A DNA stretch of 64,000 nucleotides from Spongospora subterranea f. sp. subterranea (Eukaryota > Endomyxa: Phytomyxea > Phytomyxea > Plasmodiophorida). Location of the stretch: positions 1 to 64,000 of the forward strand of contig JAUGWO010000168.1 of the NCBI GenBank assembly GCA_049724395.1, written 5' to 3'. The position numbers and the translations under genes are program-made. The notes below the pieces were generated by a model that worked only from the letters and a program-made list of their open reading frames with translations, was not told the DNA's origin and did no database searches. Shown here piece after piece: positions 35,456 to 47,044 of this stretch; positions within the stretch are counted from its first letter, which is position 1, and each line of letters begins with the position of its first letter.

Positions 35456-35693
35456 AACAAGCAGCACTAATTAGGCGAAATGCTGATGCTGGAAAAAACT
35501 GAAGTACGTAATATGATTTTATCCGACATAACTACACTGATTTATGGGTTTTTAGTCCAACTCCTGAACATGTGTCTAGGATTTCTTTAAGCGCTATAAC
35601 CAGGATGTGCATTTCAAATCAAGTTCGATTCGGACCTGGGTCACCTATTATAGTCAGCTTCTAGGATACTGTAAAAGCGATAGAGCATCCGGC

Positions 35694-36979
35694 CTATTTT
35701 ATTACAGATGACAGTTCACTCAAAAACTGAATACGAAATTCGATCTCGGAACTGTTTTTATAGGTTTGTAATTCCTGAAAGGCTTCTTTATCCCCGTCGT
35801 CATCTTCATTCATCACTATTTCATCTTCTGCCACAGTCCAGATGTCTGAAAAGTGTGAGTCAGTAAGATAACTTCGCGCTTTTCCGATATCGCCCTATGA
35901 GAATCATATTAGCCATTGCCTCGAAACAATAAACAAAATACGACGTACAGAGCAAACAATCAGGGCATGTAGAACAGTCTCAATCGGCACTCCATATCTC
36001 ATCTGCAGACGTTGAATGACCACATCAGTGTCGACCTCTTCAAAACTTTCTGAATCTTTTTCGTCACTTAATGTTGTATTCTGATATCTGCAAAGTGCTG
36101 CATACCTTTTTTGTCGTCAACGCGTTCAACATTCTGGGAGGCGTTGAGGTCTTTTTGATGTCCTTCTCCATCCTCAAGAATTTCCATAACAAGCTCATCT
36201 TGCCGTTCAAAACGTTCCATCTCAATGGCCTTGGCCCGCCTTTTCGCTTTAATCTCCGCTACTTTCTGAAAAGACAACTACGGTAAGATTCCAAAAGTTC
36301 CATCATATGAGGAAATTTATACTTGTTTCAAGGTAGTCACAGCTTCGTCCGACAGCACTCTTAGAATTCGATACCGTTGGCGCATAGAGCTGGCAGTTCT
36401 TTGAAGAATCTTAAATAACACATTCAAATTAATCAGTCATCAATGAAATAGCAACAGGTAGTTACCCCTTTCTGTTGCATTTCCTCGAAAAAAGTGATTG
36501 AGTTTCTTCCATAATTATTGTTGTAGTAAGTAAGCAGAACCAAATCTTCTTCAGCAGAATATTGGGATTTACCACAGACTTTGCTCTTAGGATCATAAGG
36601 GCGTCTGGAAGATGAGACAAGATAATGATCCAAATTCTTGTAATATCCAGTGAATATATTAACATCAATGAGAAAACAATGATGTGAAAACTGACAAGAC
36701 GTTCTCCTGCCTCAATACTGTCCCATATAAATTTCGACAGGTAGACTGCATGGTTGTAAGGTGGCGAATCATCATCTCGATCAAGTTCTATGAGATGCGT
36801 AGCGGAATAACGATCGAAGTGTTCTGCCATGATTCCACCGTGTTCCTATGGACAATCGCTATAGCAATCTTCCAATCAAGGCTCTTCTGGGCGCTAAGTA
36901 CCTCTACCGCTTTGGTTACGGCCGCTTTTTTAGGCCCAGGCGACATGTAAAAAATATCTTTGTCAAAAATGGGAGCCAT
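35694..36979 (-). CDS. RAP1: RAP1 (TERF2IP) telomere-associated protein
   Basis: Seven exons give 315 residues: 36979-36902, 36845-36696, 36636-36466, 36409-36323, 36265-36106, 36049-35949 and 35894-35694. The introns are 54-59 bp and all phases match. In order there is a BRCT region (FDKDIFYMSPG, then VEEHGGIMAEHF, then VYLSKFIWDSIEAGERL), a Myb domain (YSAEEDLVLLTYYNNNYG, then SSMRQRYRIL) and an acidic/basic linker. A C-terminal RCT region follows (MRYGVPIETVLHALIVCSGD, then IGKARSYLTD, then WTVAEDEIVM). This is the RAP1 layout, in which RCT contacts partner telomere proteins such as TRF2/Taz1. RAP1 protects chromosome ends and regulates transcription near telomeres. Confidence 0.87.
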
Positions 36980-37113
36980 GGCGACTGTGGCAATGCCACA
37001 AATTGGAAACAGAATGAAGTTCCCGTGAGGCGCCTTCCTGTTACCGTAGAGGATACAATAGAGAGGCTTTTCTGATGCTGCAGGCTGCTCGCACATTATT
37101 GTTTTTATAGGTA

Positions 37114-38609
37114 CAGTGCGGGATAGTCTCGACAAATTTCTACGGGCCTTTCAAGTGGAGTAGAGGCCAATAGCAAAAAAATGCGCCTTGAAAAAGCGAA
37201 TCTACAACAAGCTGCTTTCCCCATACGTACACTCCGGCCAATTTCAAAAAATCAAAAGCTATTTATAGAACTCCCTCAATATTGCTGTTTTTGAGCCGTC
37301 AGACAGCTTGCTGAATAGGGAATGAAATTCTCTTTCAAAATATATAGAGTTTATGCGCCAGTCGATTAAACCCACTTTGTCGGTGTTTACCTACCGAACA
37401 TTCCTGAGGAGAGCATATAAACGATACGGTTTGCTTGTGATGCCCCGCTTACGATGTCGGGAAACGTACTGCTGCTGCAGAGGCTGCAAGACGACGACAA
37501 GGAAACTTGCTTGTCGCAACAAACAAGAACATGATTCACTGCATCTCGTTGAAAATCTGTGCAGTTCAGATTTCCATGATCGTGAATCCCGGAGGCAAAC
37601 ACCCTTTAATGCGCGATACTATCTTCATTTCCGCTCACCAGGTTAGAAATATTTATCGTCGAATTGCGGCCATAAACTAATTATATACTGTATACATTTA
37701 GCGAAACCAGATTGACCCGACTTCTGTTCTACAATCAATGGTTTTCCTGAACGACCATTCCCACAAGCAAAAGGGATGTCGAATGTTGTACAAGAACGGG
37801 GGCTTCTCCCAGAACATGGAGAATGCATTGGTATTTGTAAAGACTGCGAAACTAACAAACTCAAGAATCCAGAAATTCCTACATGCTGTCTGACCCGAAT
37901 TTTGGAGTTGGAAGCAGAGTTTTCATCAGAATTTTGCCAAAGATCCATGTGAGTTAAACCCAATAGAAATGGCATGGGGAAGGGCAAAGTTATTTGTCGC
38001 GAGCAATGCGATAATCCGTTTCCCAGCTCACGTAGCAAGGCGCCACAGATCCTGGATGAAATTCCATTAGCCTTTGACCGCAAATGGAATGCGCTTTGGA
38101 GACGCTACAAGAATGGTTTTGAAGGTCAAGTAGCTGCTTTCGTTTGCAAACAATACAAGTCACAACGTGCAAAACCAGCGGACGTCATTGAAGACCTGAA
38201 GAAACAATGGGCGGAAAAGAGTGGCAAAAAATTTTTCGTCATCAAATTCCAATATATTTTACAACTGTATTCAATTTCCTCTTCGCATGTTTAAGGTTTA
38301 CTATCGCATTTTATAGAATGCGACGTACGCATTTATATGTTACGTGACACACGCAGCTATAAAAATGCACACGCACATTTGTACGCATATATTTTCACCA
38401 CTGGCCAATTTTCAAAAAAGGTGAATTTTCAAACGTGAATTCCGCACTGAGTTTTGACTTATGACAAAATTTAAATCGTCAAATTGTTGGTCTCGGTGAT
38501 ATCGATGTGATCACGATGTTCAATACCCGGCTTATTGTAGTGCGGCGGTTGAGAATTCCGTGCCAGCTGCCATACAAAAAGAGTCCTTGGAAATTTGTCG
38601 AGACTACAG
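37114..38609 (+). mobile_element. Tc1/mariner-like DNA transposon, decayed
   Basis: The element is 1,496 bp with TA at both ends (37112-37113 and 38610-38611). Its inverted ends share AGTCTCGACAAATTTC. The left end has a few extra bases before this core. A DDE transposase is visible in pieces on the plus strand. The segment near 37730-37920 is followed by the diagnostic CELNPIEMAWGRAK around the third catalytic position (about 37948-37990) and a C-terminal helix region to 38294. The frame changes at least three times and stops occur, so the copy is dead. Confidence 0.8.
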
Positions 38610-38619
38610 TATGGGCGGC

Positions 38620-38686
38620 TATAATTCACTGGCCGCACTAACTGGCCGCAGTTTCTTGGCCAGTTAGTGTGGCCAGTGTTTCTGTA
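38620..38686. mobile_element. 67-bp TIR-only mini-element
   Basis: ATTCACTGGCCGCACTAACT at the left is matched in inverse at 38658-38686, leaving about 10 bp between the arms. The terminal sequence is the same family as the 38791-39864 element. It looks like an extreme internal-deletion derivative consisting only of the two ends. Confidence 0.65.
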
Positions 38687-38699
38687 GGCCGCTGGTAGG

Positions 38700-38775
38700 G
38701 TGTGAATTAACCGGCCGCATTCACTGGCGTGATTGATCAAAGTAGGCCAGCGATTGCGGCCAGTTAAGTCACATT
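38700..38775. repeat. Second short palindrome with related ends
   Basis: GTGTGAATTAACCGGCCGCA at the left is inverted, with changes, at 38755-38775 (TGCGGCCAGTTAAGTCACA). It is probably another deleted member of the same TIR family, sitting directly between the 38620 mini-element and the 38791 element. Confidence 0.55.
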
Positions 38776-38790
38776 CTAACTAGGGTGTAA

Positions 38791-39864
38791 CAGAATTCAC
38801 TGGCCGCACTAGCTGGCCAAAACCTGCAAAATTGTTTAGAAACTGGCCCAAAATTTGAAATTTCAAAGTCATAGTGTGTCTTAACTCTTCTTTCTACAAA
38901 GCTGATTCAGTTTCTCACATAATGCAGCGACGAACACCGTTAATTCACACAACAGGCCGGCCACATCTCAATGCTGCTGCTATGTGGAAAAGGGAAAACT
39001 ATCACAACTTCTTCATTTTTTTCTTAAAATTGTTCAAGCGGGGCACATCCTATCAAGCGGCTGTCAGAAATGCATTCTTCTCATTGTATTAAATCTTAAC
39101 ATAGAACACACAATAAGAGAGACCACGGCTTTCGAATTTGCCTTCCACATAACAGGCTCTGCCGTCGTTCTCCAGGTCGTTGTAATAATACCGACCAGGT
39201 GCATAAAAATGTGAATCTGTGTCCGATGTGGATGAGATGCGAGCAACAAGACGCCAGTGGAACCCGTTAGCAGTAACTTTTTCATTACACATCAAGCTGT
39301 CAGATGCACACTCTACTGGCAGCTCGATCAACATGATATTCTCTGGCATTGATACAATCTCGCGAACATCTTTCGTAAGAACCTGGGAACCAAATGAACA
39401 CACAGCAACGGAACATGCTTCCAGCCTCTACCATATCACAGGCCGGGTCTGAGCAAAGTCGGTTGGTCATTTCCAATCGCTGTTGGAACAGCGGATAAGG
39501 CCCGCACAAACTTTGTAATGCAGAGTTATGGCAACATCGTTGGTTTTGGGATGAAGTAATTTCTTAGATTTTGTGCAGCAAAACTGCCAATGGCATCGCT
39601 GCATCAAATTCGCTTTTTCCGACATCCGTTCGAACCTGTAACTGCATTCACCGCTGATAGCCAGTGGAACGCCATCTTTGTCCAGCTGGTGTTCACTACT
39701 GTTAGCAGGTGAATATGCGAAGTCCTGTTCTTCGAAATCCCACGCTTGCCAATCCATTCGCTTCACCATGACGAGTTTGCGCAAAATGTGATATTCCACG
39801 TGACGCAGTTCTAGCCAGTATGTGCGGGCCAGCTTTTGCCAGCTAGTGCGGCCAGTGAATTCTG
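38791..39864. mobile_element. 1,074-bp TIR element with no recognisable transposase
   Basis: The inverted ends share CAGAATTCACTGGCCGCACT followed by AGCTGGC, about 28 bp. The right end is followed by TA; the left has TA one base away, consistent with TA-targeted insertion. The interior has two minus-strand open frames (39467-39799 and 39089-39403), with residues such as FHWRLVARISS and FYAPGRYYYNDLENDG. Neither resembles a transposase I know. It could be a non-autonomous element, possibly with captured sequence. Confidence 0.65.
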
Positions 39865-40169
39865 TAGGCCCCTACAGTATTGCGAAGACAGTCACGAGTC
39901 ACGGCTGTTTCGCACATTATTTTAGTTTTTCCGGGGACGAGTCACTGCTGCTCGCACATTATTACGGTATAGTTTTTGCGAGGACAGTCACGAGTCACGG
40001 CAGAGCCCCATTCATATCAACGACGAACCAGGCCCTGAGCCGGGGTCCACACTTCCCCTTCTCAAACGAATATGGCAAACGACATTTCCTGGACGGCACA
40101 TCGTGCGGGGATCAAAATAATTGCATTCCGGAATGTGACGTTTCGTTGGTTGTCGTTGATCCGAATTGA
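39865..40169. other. Tandemly repeated short motif region
   Basis: Two copies of GACAGTCACGAGTCACGGC (about 39888 and 39984) and repeated CTCGCACATTATT (about 39923 and 39951) lie within 120 bp. The second motif also occurs at 37088, beside the Tc1-like element's left end. It is probably remnant terminal sequence of another element. No gene is seen. Confidence 0.5.
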
Positions 40170-40480
40170 CCCTCTATCGGATGATGATGAAGAAGTGACA
40201 ATGTTCGGAATTACAAGATTGATAACATAACAACAAATTTACCAATCAACAACGAACATTCGTTTTAATAGGTTATGGATTCAGGCACGCTATCGCCAGA
40301 CGAAGACCCAAGCAACGACAACGACACTAAGGCTTTTATGGCGTCAACAACACCGACGCAAACGACTGGGCCCATAACCTATTAAAACGAATGTTCGTTG
40401 TTGATGGGTAAATTCGTCGTTATATTATCACTCATGTAATTCCGAACATCGTCACTTCGTCATCATTATCCGGTAGAGGG
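40170..40480. mobile_element. 311-bp MITE with 109-bp terminal inverted repeats
   Basis: The left arm 40170-40278 matches 40372-40480 in reverse complement with about ten differences. The ends start CCCTCTATCGGATGATGATG, and the inner border is CCATAACCTATTAAAACGAA. Flanking TGA at 40167-40169 and 40481-40483 could be a 3-bp target duplication. The central 93 bp is unique and non-coding. Element family unknown. Confidence 0.75.
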
Positions 40481-41916
40481 TGATTCACACTTTGGCAAGT
40501 CGGGCGAGTCATCGTCCTTTCAACAACCTGCACGCTGGGTTCTGGGAATGCGCTTGAGGCAAACACGCGTCAGCGTATGTTCTGGACCAGACGCAATACC
40601 TGCGAAACGTGGTCACACGGTACCTAAATCACGTCAAAAAGGCTTCGAAGCGTGCGACCGCCGACAACTCCACTGCCTCTCAAGGTGCGGATCTCGGGTA
40701 AAGTCTAAATGTGATTGTAAACGGTCATAGAAAGCGGCAAAGAATTTTGTCCACAATTGTGAAAAGGTATCAGCATTTTAACCCTTTTCGTATCTTTTTA
40801 CGTTTGTGTGGGTGCGTCATAGTTTCGACAGAAAACAATTCAAAAGTATTTTATACATAGCTGGCTTGTCAATCGCATATGATTCGTTTAACCCAACCTG
40901 GTTTGCGATCATAACAGGAATTATGGACCTGAATATTAGCCTCATCGGATGGAGCCTGTTCATTAGCAAGTGTTTATACCACCAACTTTTTTTACTTCCC
41001 ATATTGGTGATACAGCATTATCGCTCAACTATCAACACGGTTCTTTCGAACGAAATAACTGCCCCATAGTCAAACCGGCCAGCCTGTGTGTTGTATCGCC
41101 TCACTTCGTACGTAGGTGTGTTGAACGCCAAGAGGGGTAAGAAGTATGCGATTGGTAGTCGGAGCAAAGTATACCGGAAGGGTTGTACCCGTTATTTCAT
41201 TACACTCGTCGTCATCATCTGAACCGACCGGAAAGTACACATAATTACAAAAATTCAAATCTCATTTTCACCTATATAAAGTCTGTGGCTCGTGCCCCGT
41301 CAGATTTCAGCCAGGTAATTTATCATCCATTTTATCTGTGAACGAAAAGTTTCATTAATTTACTAATGGGTTGCTGCGAATACAACAGCTGCTACTTCCT
41401 CGGCGACCTTCACCCGGATGTTCTTTTCCCTTTGGATTGATTTCCTCGCCGTTACTCAAACAATCAATTCAGCACACACAACCGTGGATTCCATTTGAAA
41501 TGATGAGTACACTCCACCTGTAGGAAAATGTGGAACCCATTCGTTTTACGGCGCCAAAAGGGCAGGCATGGAGTCTACTTTCTGTCACCACATACTTTCT
41601 TATGGCAAATTGAAATAAGAATGGATAGTGACGAGTTTTGGTGGCGAATCACTGATTGAAAAATTCAAGTTTTATTTGAGCAACTCTGTTCTACCATACT
41701 GTGCACTTGGACCTGAATGCGGAAACAGCGGAGAATGGTGGCGGGGTATATATTTGTTCTCTTGTACGATCCATAATCAACGGGTATTACAACAAATACA
41801 AGGGAAACCGCTATCATCATCTTCAAAATATCGTATCGCATCTTCGACAAGTGTAGATACCCCCTGGATTTGCAGATCAAGGAAAAAATTGAGAATTTGC
41901 CGCAGCGGATTCGAGT
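40481..41916. other. Intergenic, no gene recognised
   Basis: An 87-codon plus-strand frame at 40806-41069 is hydrophobic but has no family signature. Other frames are short. I see no RNA gene or repeat. Confidence 0.4.
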
Positions 41917-42488
41917 ATGTGTGATCATGAGAACCGTTCAGGTCCAATCACAACCGATCAGTTTCAAGCGATACATCAAAGTCTTGCCTTGCTCCTCCAT
42001 AGCATGCAACCGCTCAAACACAACCTTCCTTTAGAGCGTCTACGCTATCGCCTGCAATCATTATTAGCAATACCAGAACAGGTAACCCCCATTACTTCCA
42101 AAGCTTAATCCGGTTTCTGATTATTGGTGAATAGGAAATTGACAAACTAGACCCTACGCGTTTGTTGAGTCAAATACAACAATCTTGTCTCCCTCCATCG
42201 AGCGCATTATTTCAGTCTTTTTTGAGGCGTTCTTCAGTTCCAAATGGTAATGTCCAGGGTGGATTAGAAATCACCGACAATATCAACAAATCCTCTCCTT
42301 GCATGAGCAAAGCGTTGACTGTTAATGGAGAAGTTATCTGCTGTAATAGTATCGAACGGGGCCATAAATGCGAGTTATCGAACCCGAACGAGTTTGTGCT
42401 TCTATTCAAAGACTATGAGAAACAGAGGTTGGCTCAAGCTGCAGCGAATCGAGCACTACGACGGAAAAGGAAAACCGGAGCTGACTGA
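41917..42488 (+). CDS. Small unidentified protein, two exons
   Basis: I do not recognise this gene. Exons 41917-42081 and 42135-42488 join in phase across a 53-bp GT-AG intron, giving 172 residues. It starts MCDHENRSGP and has two leucine-rich helical stretches (FQAIHQSLALLLHSMQPL, LERLRYRLQSLLAIPEQ). Near the end is a Cys pair region (VICCNSIERGHKCEL), followed by a basic helix ending RALRRKRK. The basic tail could be a nuclear localisation signal. The clean splice phase is the main support for a real gene. Confidence 0.55.
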
Positions 42489-43165
42489 TTGCCCAAATGC
42501 TCATCAGCACAGCAATACTTTTGATATTTTGCATAATGGTGAAATCAAAAGGAAATTCAGCTCCAACTCCTCCAACAGTGAAACATGGCACCATCAAACC
42601 AGGAATAAACGCGACCGATTGAAAATGAACCGTAGCCTGATGATATTGGTCTACCGAACGCGTAGTTATTCTGATCGTCGCGTCCAAACCCCCTTTTTGT
42701 CGCTCAATCAGGGCTCAACTTGCAATCCTCAAACCTCATCCAATGATGCCTGCATCAGCAGCTTGTTATATGGCAGTGTGGGAAATAGTGGCCTATTCAG
42801 AGTTTGACGGGGGCCCCGTTTATTGACCAATTGGGGTTGTCATTCTGCCTATCGGGATGCCGACCTGGTCATACATTCTTTACGTTAGAGCAACTGCTTC
42901 GAGGTCCATAGTGATAGTTCAGCAGACACGCTACATTGATGCAGCCCCCCACCGTTTGTACCCGAACTGCAGTCATCGTCCTGACTCTGGATCGTGTGTC
43001 GATCCGATCCGATTCTGCAATATACTGCAATATACCACAGCAGTCGTTCCAGTCACTCACCCGGTATCACACTGGTCGTTCCCAGACAGGTTCTGGAGAC
43101 ACCCAACCACACCACACTCGTTGACCCCTTTCCTTGAACAGCCCTCATAATTGAGGCGGTTTACA
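42489..43165. other. Intergenic, upstream of the ABCA gene
   Basis: Frames such as 42857-43150 are Ser/Thr/Pro-rich and carry no motif. No repeat or RNA gene is seen. Confidence 0.4.
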
Positions 43166-46100
43166 ATGATTTCCCCACATGTCCAAGTCCCCATCGAGAG
43201 CGATTTGCGTCAGCCCGATGATCCCTTTTCCAATGCTCGTGGCCAGAACTTCCTCACACAGGTCAAAGCGTTGACAAAAAAATCGTTGATCATTCAACGT
43301 CGACAGTATCGTACAAATGTTAGTTCCAAACGAAAACTATGAATAGATGATGCAGTACTAAACCCGTGGCTGTTGCTCAGGTCTGCCAAATCATCTTCCC
43401 GTTATTAGTCCTGTAGAATATTTTGTGTTTAGTCACTTGTTCGTCGTCGAGCGATTTACTCTTTCGTTCTTTTAGGTTTATGTTGTTTGGTTTACAACAA
43501 TTCGTGAACAGTGTGATCAAAGATCAGTATGGAGAGTTCAGCCCGGAAAATTTCCACCCTTCTGCCACACCCCTAAACCTAGCGTATATCTGAACCACAA
43601 TGAAATATATATAGAAGTATTGAGAGGTGAACCAGATTCTACGATAAAAAGGCCAGCGAATGTGCAAGCCAACCTGCCGCTCGACCAGTTGTAGACGCTT
43701 CATCGGGAAGGTTATTGATCACCTCGAATGGTCTCGCCCCGAAGTGGGAAACGGCACCGGGCAGGTACTATCAAAACTGCTGCTTCCTCCTCTTAGCAAT
43801 GGGGTAAATGGAATATACGCCTTGGGACTGTGTAGGCCATTCAAATCTCTATCTGCTCATTCTTTATCTGACCCTCTTTGACCAAAGACAGACATTTTGA
43901 TAGACAAGGATCTCCCGATGATATTTGTGCGAAAAAGCCAAGAATTTTCACTCAATTAACTCCAGTCTTTATGGATAATGACATATCTGCAGATGATCGT
44001 CTATTTCATGTAGGATGGCTTTCTTGTTGGAAAACGACTTTCGACATGTCCACATCATTGGGTCTAGGGTTGGGGCAATCCTGCTGATCAATTCACAGGC
44101 GGTGCATCGTTCACTGCCTTGAATTCCGCTCAAGGGATTGCCAAGTATAATGTTTATGATAACGCCACCTTCACTCAACACCAAGGTACTCTTTCAGCAG
44201 CTTTGGTTTGGTGACCCGGTCGAGATTATATCAAACCTGATTGTTTCGTCAGACCTTCCCGCCTTGTTGACACTAATGTCAAGTACTGTATATCGACATT
44301 TGGTTCAACCTGCCAGCGCTGCAAAAGCTCAATATCAGATTTCAATGACCGGAACCAAGAACTTTCCGCAGCCAAAAACCGCCATTTCATTCGATTTAAT
44401 TAGTCTCGTTGGACCGCAGGTTTTTATATGGATCACCTCTGCAATCGTATTGCTAAATCCTAATCCAGCTGTATATTTACGTGATAGCCCTCCTGTTCCC
44501 AGTATTTTTGGGGAATATGGTTCAGTAAGGGAGTGCTTCAACACCCTCGTTTCGCCATCTAACAAACGATCTCGTAGGGAGAAAGAGTCAAAACTACTGG
44601 AAATAATGAGTATGATGGTAGGCAATATCCATCCCTATTCACTGTAGTCATCATCTAGCTTAGTATTATTGTTATCAGGGTTTACGACGCAATGTCTATT
44701 TCTTGGTCACGTACGCGTTTAACTTCACTTTGTATTTCATCGCAATGACCTGTTTGGTCATTGTCGCAATAATCCTCAATTTTCGCTTCTTCACTGCGAA
44801 CGCCTTTGGCATTTATTTCATTTTGCTTTTCCTATGGTAGAATGTTTTAACTAACCCGTCAAAATCATGATAACTGACCCGATTTTAGGGGGAATGTGAT
44901 TTGCAGCGCAGCGGCTTTGTGTGCTCAATTTTTCACCAAATCACGAACTGTGAAGCTATCGCCATAGTTGATAGCCGATGGATTGAATGATTGTTTTGTC
45001 AGGCAACTGTTGTAGGGTACCTTTTAGTGTTTGGAGGAGGTTTGGTAAGCGATAAGAAGCATTCGCCACAGTCCAAGCAATGAATGTAGATGTTTCTAGT
45101 TTGCAGCGGCGGTGAACAATTTTATTGAAGGGGATAACCATGGCGCTCTTGCCAATATTTTTCAGCTATTTCCATCGTGAGAGCCGGTCAAATTGGTCAG
45201 GGTTTGTAAGCTCATTCTCTGACAATTCAGATTCGCCTTATATCATGGCCTTATGGAGTTAAGTAAAGGTGTCGCGGGTGGCAGTGCGGGCCTGTCATTC
45301 TCAGATCTATCTGATGATGATGTTGGAATGCAATCTGCCTACCTATATCTTCTATTTGAATGGATATTCTTCTTGATCATGTACTTCTATGTCACTGAGG
45401 TGACGATTTGTTCACAATTTCCTCCTTCTATTCTAAACTAACCCCGCGCCTATTAGTGTCGTGAACACGGGCTCTTAGCATGTTTCAATCCAAGAAGTCG
45501 TACCACCCATCTTCAACAACCACCGCCCGTTCCAGACTTAGATGAAGGTTAGCTGCACCATGACTACACTAAATCAGACTCCAATCTTTGGTTTTATTTA
45601 GGCGAAGATATCAAGCTGCAGAGGTCCCTAGCTCATGATGAAAAGTCGAAGAGCGCTGTTCGAGTGAAGAACATGCGAAAGGTGTACGCAATGGGGAATC
45701 AATCAGATGATCGAGTGGCTGTTCATGGCCTTTCTATGGTTGTCGAGTTCGGAGAGTGTCGTGGTTTTATAGGGTCAAATGGCGCAGGCAATTTCGAACC
45801 AACTGATGTCCCTCAATACCTGTAGTAACGTCTTCTTGTACAGGCAAATCGACCACGCTATCGATGCTCTGTGGACACGTTAAGCCAACTTCAGGAACAG
45901 CATCCATATTCGGGAAAGATATTGTTGACGATGTCCATCAAATTCATTCGATATTGGGAGTGTGTCCCCAGGTCTTTTATGCCAAATACATTCTGGTTTG
46001 GAAGCTGCGGTTGACCCCAATCTCCATAGGAAAACGTGCTTTGGGGAGATATGACAGGAGGGGAACATTTAGGTACAGAAACGAGTCGTTGCTGTTTTAT

Positions 46101-47044
46101 CTACATTTGTTGAAATGTATTCAGTGTTTTACGGAATGTTGAAAGGCCTTTCCGGAGCGGAACTTGAATCAGGTTTGATCGCCGGGTTTTAGCGAATTTC
46201 TAGTAGCTAAACCAGTGAAATTGGGATTAGCGGTTGTCTCAGGTCTACACAATGTAGAACTGTTAAACGTTCGCAATAAGAGATCTGCAGAATATAGTGG
46301 GGGTGGGTTTCGTCGTATATATAGTTTCCCCAAATACTGACAATGGTTCAGGAATGAAGCGTCGCCTTTGCGTGGCAGTCTCTTTGATTGGGTCACCCAA
46401 AGTCGTTCTATTAGGTCTGGTTGTTCAAGGTTTGGCGGCGTTGACTTGTACTGACCGCGCCTGAATAGATGAGCCAACAACTGGGACTTGATCCGGCAGC
46501 AAGACGAAACCTATGGGACGTGATTAACAAAGCCAAAAAAAAGTGTGCGATGTTGATGACAACACATAGCATGGAAGAAGCAGAGAATCTTTGCGATAGT
46601 ATTGCAATTTTTGAAGCAGGAAAACTACAATGTATCGGATCGAGTTCTGCTTTGAAGAATCGATTCGAAAGCGGTTATAAGATTACGATTGCGTGTCTTA
46701 ATTCGAAGCACGATGAAGCGATTGTTCAGCTGGTGAAGAAACTTTCTGACAAGGCTGTTGTTCTTAATAGGTTATAATCGTATTGAATTGGAAATCACTT
46801 CTTACCGTGTTTTAGTTTGGCGGGAACGTTGAACTTCGAAGTGCCGATTTCAGAGACTAAATTGTCAACTGTGTTTCGCGAGATCGACGGTGCATCTGAA
46901 CAGTTGGGTATCATCGATTGGGGAATATGCAATACGAGTAATTAAGAATTTTGGAAGTTGTCCTGTACTAATAACTGAATGTTCGTTGTTCCCACAGCAC
47001 TGGAAGAGGTATTTGTTCGTATCGCCACCGGGTTAAATGATTAG
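43166..47044 (+). CDS. Half-size ABC transporter, subfamily A
   Basis: The start [19 protein letters not shown] at 43166 is followed by the ABCA N-terminal helix ([20 protein letters not shown], then [11 protein letters not shown]). A luminal loop comes next, then the membrane region ([10 protein letters not shown] equivalent at about 44345, [50 protein letters not shown]). The single nucleotide-binding domain has Walker A GSNGAGKSTT, signature YSGGMKRR, Walker B VVLLDEPTTGLDP and H-loop TTHSMEEAE. It ends [17 protein letters not shown] at 47044. ABCA proteins move lipids across membranes. More than ten introns are present. The one in Walker A (45788-45843) is GC-AG. Exons between 43600 and 44130 are not fully resolved. 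Confidence 0.88.
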
